From Cognatundibacterium griseum (GTDB lineage: Bacteria; Pseudomonadota; Gammaproteobacteria; Burkholderiales; Burkholderiaceae_D): 64,000 nucleotides of DNA. A model generated the notes under the pieces. The model was not told the DNA's origin. It saw only the letters and a list, made by a program, of their open reading frames with translations, and searched no databases. The translations under genes were made by a program, and so were the position numbers. The stretch is from assembly GCF_014284195.1 (NCBI RefSeq), contig NZ_JACOGC010000002.1:682001-746000 (forward strand), read 5' to 3'. Of the stretch, positions 59,048-64,000 are shown in pieces (the stretch's first letter is position 1; each line of letters begins with the position of its first letter).

Positions 59048-60109
59048 ATGACCACGACAAGCACTCGGCTGGGAGAATTGGTCGATCGCTTCGGTGGTCA
59101 ATTAATTGGTTCACCAGACCTGACAGTAACCGGCATTGCTCCTTTAAGTGATGCCGGCCAATCTCATATCACCTTCCTTTCAAATCCCAAGTTCCGTCAG
59201 CAGGCAGCGTCTACCCATGCTGCAGCATTGATACTGACGGAGACAGATTACGCGCAGATATCATCCCAGTATCGGGGGGTATGCATTCTGACCTCGAATC
59301 CTTACGTTTATTTTGCCCGTTCCGCCCAATATTTTGCATCCCTGACGGCGCTAGCCCCTGTAAAAGGCATTCATCCTGCCGCCTGGGTGAGCCCGCACGC
59401 AGCGATTGCACCCAGTGCGAGCATTGGCCCGCATGTCAGTATTGAGGCAGAGGCGGTGATTGAAGACGATGTCGTGATTCATGCAGGGGTGTCTATTGGT
59501 CGTGGTGTTCGCATCGGACGCGGCACAGTGATTCATGCCAATGCCAGTATTTATGGCTATTGCGAGCTTGGTCAGCGTTGCATTATTCATTCCGGAGCAG
59601 TGATCGGTGCGGATGGCTTTGGTTTTGCCAATGAACGCGGTTCCTGGATCAAGATACCGCAAACTGGACGCGTCATGATCGGTGATGACGTTGAGGTAGG
59701 TGCCAACACCAGCATTGACCGTGGTGCACTCGCAGATACGATTATTGAAAATGGCGTCAAACTTGATAATCAGATTCAGATAGGCCATAACTGCCATATT
59801 GGCGAGCATACAGCAATGGCGGGCTGTGTTGGTGTTGCCGGTAGCGCAAAAATTGGCAAACACTGTACGTTTGGGGGCGCAGCGATGGTTCTGGGACACC
59901 TGACTATCGTTGATCATGTTCACATTTCTTCTGGCAGCATGGTATCGAGATCCATTCTCGAACCTGGGCAATATACGGGTTTTTATCCTTTGGCAAAAAA
60001 TGCGGATTGGGAAAAAACTGCTGCTATCGTTCGTAATTTATCCGGTATGCGCGAAAAAATTCGCCAGCTGGAAAAGACAATCAAAACATTGACTGAAAAG
60101 ACATCATGA
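59048..60109 (+). CDS. lpxD: UDP-3-O-(3-hydroxyacyl)glucosamine N-acyltransferase
   Basis: A 353-residue lipid A enzyme, third step. The N-terminal uridine-binding domain ([20 protein letters not shown]) is followed by left-handed beta-helix hexapeptide repeats (about 105-300). The catalytic His stands in [18 protein letters not shown]. It ends with a helical tail ([18 protein letters not shown]) that should form the acceptor-domain trimer contact. It starts three bases after skp and overlaps fabZ by four bases. Length fits the family (341 in E. coli). Confidence 0.97.
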   Translation: MTTTSTRLGELVDRFGGQLIGSPDLTVTGIAPLSDAGQSHITFLSNPKFRQQAASTHAAALILTETDYAQISSQYRGVCILTSNPYVYFARSAQYFASLTALAPVKGIHPAAWVSPHAAIAPSASIGPHVSIEAEAVIEDDVVIHAGVSIGRGVRIGRGTVIHANASIYGYCELGQRCIIHSGAVIGADGFGFANERGSWIKIPQTGRVMIGDDVEVGANTSIDRGALADTIIENGVKLDNQIQIGHNCHIGEHTAMAGCVGVAGSAKIGKHCTFGGAAMVLGHLTIVDHVHISSGSMVSRSILEPGQYTGFYPLAKNADWEKTAAIVRNLSGMREKIRQLEKTIKTLTEKTS

Positions 60110-60567
60110 ATACACTTTGCATTAACGAAATTAAAGAATATTTGCCACATCGTTATCCGATGCTGCTGGTGGACCGGGTATTAAACTGGGAAAGCGGAAA
60201 AACTATCACTGCAATCAAAAATGTGACAGCGAATGAAGAGTTCTTTAACGGACATTTTCCAAATAAACCGGTCATGCCGGGTGTGTTAATGATCGAGGCA
60301 CTGGCGCAGACAGCCGCTATTCTGTCTTTCCTGACTATGGGACAAAAACCTGACGACAAAACGATCGTTTACTTCCTTGGAATTGACGGCGCGCGGTTTA
60401 AACGGCCGGTTGAACCTGGCGATCAGTTGAAAATGGAAGTTGAAATTCTGAAGGTGGCCCGTGGCATCTGGAAATATAAAGCCAAAGGGACGGTGGATGG
60501 ACAGCTTGCCCTCGAAGGTGAGTTGATGTGCACTATGCGCACAACAGACGATGCCGCGGAGAAATAA
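60106..60567 (+). CDS. fabZ: 3-hydroxyacyl-ACP dehydratase FabZ
   Basis: A 153-residue hot-dog dehydratase of fatty acid synthesis, type [34 protein letters not shown] (catalytic His and Glu) and [13 protein letters not shown] are intact. It overlaps lpxD at the start (ATGA) and lpxA at the end (TAATG), so three lipid A/fatty acid genes are translationally coupled. This arrangement balances hydroxyacyl-ACP flow between lipid A and phospholipid. Confidence 0.98.
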   Translation: MNTLCINEIKEYLPHRYPMLLVDRVLNWESGKTITAIKNVTANEEFFNGHFPNKPVMPGVLMIEALAQTAAILSFLTMGQKPDDKTIVYFLGIDGARFKRPVEPGDQLKMEVEILKVARGIWKYKAKGTVDGQLALEGELMCTMRTTDDAAEK

Positions 60568-61355
60568 TGCCAATTCATTCAACAGCGTTGGTTGATCCCC
60601 AGGCTCAGCTGGACAGCTCCGTTGAGGTTGGGCCTTATGCCATTATCGGTCCGCATGTACGCATTGCGTCGGGGACAAAGATCGGTTCACATGTCGTCAT
60701 TGATGGGCATACGACGATTGGGCGGGATAACCATTTTCATGCTTTTTCTTCAATAGGCGGACCACCTCAGGACAAAAAATATGGCGGTGAGATCACTTAT
60801 CTTGAAATCGGTGACCGGAATTTAATTCGTGAATTCTGTACGTTTAATTGCGGTACTGCTCAGGACAGAGGTATCACCAAAATCGGAAACGACAACTGGT
60901 TCCTGGCATATGTGCACATTGCCCATGATTGCACAGTCGGTAACCACACGATCTTCTCCAATAATGCAGCGCTTGCAGGGCATGTGCAGATTGGTGACTG
61001 GGTGATCATGAGCGGTTTTTCCGCTGTTCATCAATTCTGCAAGATCGGGGCCCATGCGTTTGTCGGGATGAATACCAGCCTGACGCAAGATGTGCCACCT
61101 TTTGTCCTGCTGTCGGGAAATCCGGCGCAGGCGCATGGCGTGAATCTGGAAGGTCTGAAACGCAGAGGTTTTGACCGTGCCCAGCTGAATGCAATTCGCC
61201 ATGCTTACAAGCTGACCTACAAATCAGGACTGACGCTGGAGGAAGCCAAAGTCGCGTTGCACAGCTATGAGGAAACGCTGGATCCGGCAGCCGCATCTCA
61301 AGTCTCGTTGATGCGTGAATTCCTGAACGAATCAACACGCGGCATTGTCCGTTAA
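60567..61355 (+). CDS. lpxA: UDP-N-acetylglucosamine acyltransferase
   Basis: First enzyme of lipid A synthesis, 262 residues, the same as E. coli LpxA. The ATG at 60567 ([15 protein letters not shown]) overlaps the fabZ stop by one base; the frame is open 39 bases earlier but inside fabZ. Hexapeptide-repeat helix is visible throughout, and the catalytic His is in YVHIAHDCTVGN (about residue 122). FVGMNTSLTQDVPPFVLLSG and the C-terminal helices are typical. LpxA adds the O-acyl chain to UDP-GlcNAc. Confidence 0.97.
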   Translation: MPIHSTALVDPQAQLDSSVEVGPYAIIGPHVRIASGTKIGSHVVIDGHTTIGRDNHFHAFSSIGGPPQDKKYGGEITYLEIGDRNLIREFCTFNCGTAQDRGITKIGNDNWFLAYVHIAHDCTVGNHTIFSNNAALAGHVQIGDWVIMSGFSAVHQFCKIGAHAFVGMNTSLTQDVPPFVLLSGNPAQAHGVNLEGLKRRGFDRAQLNAIRHAYKLTYKSGLTLEEAKVALHSYEETLDPAAASQVSLMREFLNESTRGIVR

Positions 61356-61380
61356 TCATCTGACGGCAGTCAGTCATCAC

Positions 61381-62538
61381 ATGTCCCTTACAGAAAAACC
61401 AGTCATTGCGATGGTCGCCGGCGAAACATCCGGCGATATGCTCGCTGCCCGGATGCTATCCGGGTTGCGTCCGCGTATACCCGATGCGCGCATACACGGA
61501 ATTGGCGGGCCGCGCATGGCCGAATACGGTTTTATTAATGACTGGCCGATGGAGAAGCTGTCGGTCCGGGGATTGTTTGAAGTGCTTCGTCACTATCGGG
61601 AAATCAGCGGTATACGCAGGCAGCTGCGTGAGCAGCTTTTAAATGAGAAGCCCGACGTATTTATCGGTGTCGATGCGCCGGATTTTAATCTTGATCTGGA
61701 GATTGAATTGCGTCAGGCTGGTATTCCTACCATGCATTATATTAGCCCGTCTATCTGGGCCTGGCGTGGTGGACGAATTAAAAAGATCGCCCGAGCAGTG
61801 TCTCACATGCTGGTTGTTTTTCCATTTGAAGAACAAATTTACCGAAATGCGGGTATTCCCGTCACCTATGTCGGTCATCCGCTCGCTCAGGTGATTCCTC
61901 TGGAAATAGATACGGCTGCAGCACGTGAGGAGCTTGGCCTGGATCCGCGATTTAAAGTGGTGGCGATACTTCCGGGTAGCCGGATGTCAGAGATTAAATA
62001 CAATACGGAAGCTTTTATCCGTGCAGCAAAAATCCTCACAGATCGTGAACCTAACTTACAGATCGTTGTGCCGATGGCTGGCAATGCGCAGCGCAGCTAT
62101 TACATTCAGCTGGTAGTGGCAGCGAAACTGGAGGGTGTTCCAGTACTGCTGATTGATGGCCGCTCTCATACGGCGATTGCCGCAGCAGATGCAGTGTTGG
62201 TGGCTTCTGGTACGGCATCTCTGGAAGTGGCTTTATTTAAAAAGCCAATGGTCATTGCGTATAAGATGATGGAAGCATCCTGGCAGATTCTCAAGCATAT
62301 GGGGTATCAGCCATGGGTCGGGCTGCCAAATATTCTGGAAGGTGAATTTGTTGTTCCTGAATTTTTACAGTCAGCCGCCACGCCGGAAGCGATGGCAGAG
62401 GCAATCTGGACGCAGTTAAATGATGATGTCTTGCAAAATAATCTGAAGGACAGATTTATGGCCATGCACCATACCCTGCTGAGAGATACTGCCGGCGTTT
62501 CTGCGCAAGCTGTGCTGGACGTCATCGGTCAACGCTGA
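61381..62538 (+). CDS. lpxB: Lipid A disaccharide synthase
   Basis: A 385-residue GT-B glycosyltransferase joining UDP-diacylglucosamine and lipid X. MVAGETSGDMLAARML near the start, DAPDFNLDLEIELRQAGIPT, YISPSIWAWR, ILPGSRMSEI and LVASGTASLEVALFKKPMVI are the family landmarks. The ATG at 61381 is used because an earlier in-frame TTG at 61345 overlaps lpxA. No clear binding site precedes it, consistent with coupling to lpxA (25-base gap). It ends the lpx run; the rnhB gene that often follows in betaproteobacteria is absent. Confidence 0.97.
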   Translation: MSLTEKPVIAMVAGETSGDMLAARMLSGLRPRIPDARIHGIGGPRMAEYGFINDWPMEKLSVRGLFEVLRHYREISGIRRQLREQLLNEKPDVFIGVDAPDFNLDLEIELRQAGIPTMHYISPSIWAWRGGRIKKIARAVSHMLVVFPFEEQIYRNAGIPVTYVGHPLAQVIPLEIDTAAAREELGLDPRFKVVAILPGSRMSEIKYNTEAFIRAAKILTDREPNLQIVVPMAGNAQRSYYIQLVVAAKLEGVPVLLIDGRSHTAIAAADAVLVASGTASLEVALFKKPMVIAYKMMEASWQILKHMGYQPWVGLPNILEGEFVVPEFLQSAATPEAMAEAIWTQLNDDVLQNNLKDRFMAMHHTLLRDTAGVSAQAVLDVIGQR

Positions 62539-62548
62539 TCGTCATCTC

Positions 62549-62566
62549 GCCGGACTTCTGTCCGGC
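62549..62566 (+). terminator. Hairpin after lpxB
   Basis: GCCGGAC (62549-62555) and GTCCGGC (62560-62566) form a perfect 7-base stem with a four-base loop, 10 bases past the lpxB stop. No T-run follows at once, so termination may be partial. Confidence 0.45.
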
Positions 62567-62629
62567 TACTCATCGTTTCTTGGTCTGAGCACGCGCACAC
62601 CAATTTTTGAATACACTGAATGGCCCGTT

Positions 62630-63418
62630 ATGTACGTTGATTCCCATTGCCACATTAATTTCCCTGAGCTTGCCATCCGTATGCCGGAAATTTTGCAGAA
62701 AATGCAGGATAACGGCGTCAGTCATGCTTTGTGTGTATCGGTTGATTTACCCGATTTCCCGCAAGTGCTTGAACTGGCAGAGCGGTATCCTCACATTTAT
62801 GCTTCCGTCGGCGTACATCCCGATTATGAAGATACGCCTGAACCGACTGCGGAGCAGCTTGTCGAACTGGCCCGGCATCCTAAAATCATCGCAATCGGAG
62901 AAACCGGCCTGGATTATTTTCGCCTGAAGGGTGATCTGGAGTGGCAGCGTGGACGTTTTCGCCAGCATATCCGTGCTTCCCGCTTGAGTCGGAAACCACT
63001 GATCATCCATACCCGTTCCGCTGCTGAAGATACGATCCGCATCATGCAGGAAGAGGGGGCGGGAACGGATAATGGTGGTGTGGCCGGTGTCATGCATTGT
63101 TTTACAGAGTCTCTGGAGGTTGCGCTTGCCGCAGTGGAGATGGGGTTTTACATTTCTTTTTCCGGCATACTGACTTTTAAGAGTGCGAAAGATTTACAGG
63201 CAGTGGCAAAAGCTTTGCCTTTAAACAGAATCCTGATTGAAACTGATTCACCTTACTTGGCACCCGCACCGCATCGCGGGAAAATGAATGAGCCCGGATT
63301 TGTGCGCCATGTCGGTGAATTTCTCGCCGATCTTAAAGGCATTCCGGCGCATCAGGTACAGACCGTGACAACGCAGAATTTTTTTGATTTGTTTCAGTTC
63401 GCCCAGCGAGGATTGTGA
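62630..63418 (+). CDS. TatD family metal-dependent hydrolase
   Basis: A 262-residue TIM-barrel DNase of the TatD type. Metal residues are in order: HCH in VDSHCHINFPEL, Glu in IGETGLDYF, His in LIIHTRSA, His in MHCFTE, and Asp in IETDSPYLAP. E. coli relatives (TatD, YcfH, YjjV) act as 3'-5' exonucleases and deoxyribonucleases. YcfH-like genes usually follow holB. Here the gene follows lpxB after 91 bases. Its stop overlaps the next ATG (TGATG), so it is coupled to an ankyrin gene. Confidence 0.93.
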   Translation: MYVDSHCHINFPELAIRMPEILQKMQDNGVSHALCVSVDLPDFPQVLELAERYPHIYASVGVHPDYEDTPEPTAEQLVELARHPKIIAIGETGLDYFRLKGDLEWQRGRFRQHIRASRLSRKPLIIHTRSAAEDTIRIMQEEGAGTDNGGVAGVMHCFTESLEVALAAVEMGFYISFSGILTFKSAKDLQAVAKALPLNRILIETDSPYLAPAPHRGKMNEPGFVRHVGEFLADLKGIPAHQVQTVTTQNFFDLFQFAQRGL

Positions 63419-64000
63419 TGCTATCCCGTATCGCTTGCGTATTGCTGACCTTTTGTTTATGGCTGGGTTGCCCGACAGATTCGTATGCGGATTCTTATGC
63501 AGATTTTTTGTTTGCGATCCGTTTTAATGATGCAGAAACTGTTAAAAATTTTTTACAGCAAGGAATGGATGTTAACTCTGTGGAAGGCGAGCGCGGCGAA
63601 ACAATATTGATGATTGCATTGCGAGAAAAGGCAATGCGTGTGGTTGATGTATTGCTGCACACACCGGATATCAGGGTGGGAGCGAGAGCAAAAAATGGCG
63701 ATACCGCATTAATGATTGCCAGTTTTTTAGGGAATGCGGCGGCAGTTTCACAACTCATTGACGCAGGTGCGGAAGTGAATCAGCCGGGATGGACCGCATT
63801 GCATTATGCTGCGGCCAGTGGCAACACGGAAGTAGTCGCTATCTTGCTGGAACATTATGCCTACATCGATGCGGAGTCGCCGAATAAAACCACGCCTTTA
63901 ATGATGGCGGCGCGCTCCGGGCGGGCCGCCGTTTTCCATCTGTTACTGGATGAAGGTGCTGACCCGGATCTGAAAAATGACAAAGGCATGACGGCACTGG
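63418..64000 (+). CDS. Ankyrin-repeat protein, 3'-truncated by window edge
   Basis: An open frame of at least 194 codons running off the window. It begins MLSRIACVLLTFCLWLG, a signal-like hydrophobic segment; the Cys of LWLGC might be a lipid attachment site, but the context is not a clean lipobox. Ankyrin repeats follow: ETILMIALREKAMRVVDVLL, DTALMIASFLGNAAAVSQLI, WTALHYAAASGNTEVVAILL, and TTPLMMAARSGRAAVFHLLL. It is probably periplasmic and protein-binding. Coupled to tatD by a TGATG overlap, an arrangement seen in other Oxalobacteraceae as far as I recall. Function unknown. Confidence 0.88.
   Translation, partial: MLSRIACVLLTFCLWLGCPTDSYADSYADFLFAIRFNDAETVKNFLQQGMDVNSVEGERGETILMIALREKAMRVVDVLLHTPDIRVGARAKNGDTALMIASFLGNAAAVSQLIDAGAEVNQPGWTALHYAAASGNTEVVAILLEHYAYIDAESPNKTTPLMMAARSGRAAVFHLLLDEGADPDLKNDKGMTAL

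Noticed and set aside
59411-59900. Apparent short-period repeats in lpxD and lpxA
   Set aside because: These are the hexapeptide repeats of the left-handed beta helix, part of the protein fold, not a DNA repeat or CRISPR.
63418-64000. Eukaryote-like effector from ankyrin repeats
   Set aside because: It is coupled to tatD and has a signal-like N-terminus; ankyrin proteins in this setting are ordinary in betaproteobacteria, and no secretion system is nearby.

Overview
The window looks like chromosomal DNA of a Burkholderiales betaproteobacterium, most plausibly Oxalobacteraceae. This rests on gene order and protein style, not on a search: rpsB-tsf-pyrH-frr-cdsA-dxr-rseP-bamA-skp-lpxD-fabZ-lpxA-lpxB, smc-zipA-ligA, and the dapC-dapD-pilU-(ArsC-like)-dapE-prmB block. 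Base composition is moderate and even. Genes are packed on both strands with short gaps. I saw no insertion sequence, integrase, CRISPR array or rRNA.

Layout. 1-1.4 kb: end of an alpha/beta hydrolase, a hot-dog thioesterase and a GNAT acetyltransferase. 1.4-2.1 kb: the longest gene-poor gap, with an inverted repeat and a doubtful small ORF. 2.1-6.7 kb: a chemoreceptor, then cysC, a DHH phosphoesterase and a sulfotransferase, which together could form a PAPS-making, PAPS-using and PAP-clearing sulfation module. 6.8-9.5 kb (minus): LysE-type exporter, alpha/beta hydrolase and an O-acylhomoserine sulfhydrylase. 9.6-16.4 kb: CBS protein, FAD oxidoreductase, MsbA-type ABC exporter, lysS, prfB with its programmed frameshift, and a small Cys-pair protein. 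16.5-20.6 kb: YgiQ radical SAM protein, RNase HI-like protein, GhrA-like reductase and tRNA-Pro(GGG). 20.7-29.6 kb: a secreted protein plus phosphodiesterase lipoprotein pair, NfeD plus SPFH pair, old yellow enzyme, polysaccharide deacetylase and ABC-F ATPase.

29.7-35.5 kb (minus) is the lysine/peptidoglycan-precursor block: dapC, dapD and dapE, with pilU and an ArsC/Spx-like gene between, followed by prmB. 35.9-43.8 kb carries smc, zipA, ligA and galU, then def. 44.6-48.8 kb (minus) holds a pseudouridine synthase, glnD and map. map is divergent from rpsB. From 49.1 to 62.5 kb runs the translation/envelope supercluster: S2, EF-Ts, UMP kinase, RRF, CDP-diglyceride synthase, Dxr, RseP, BamA, Skp and the first steps of lipid A synthesis. 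The usual uppS between frr and cdsA is not there. tatD and a truncated ankyrin-repeat gene close the window.

I did not find a clear new defence or mobile system. The most interesting candidates are the cysC-DHH-sulfotransferase cassette, the missing uppS, the unassigned secreted-protein/phosphodiesterase pair, and long inverted repeats without a U-tract at three convergent gene junctions.
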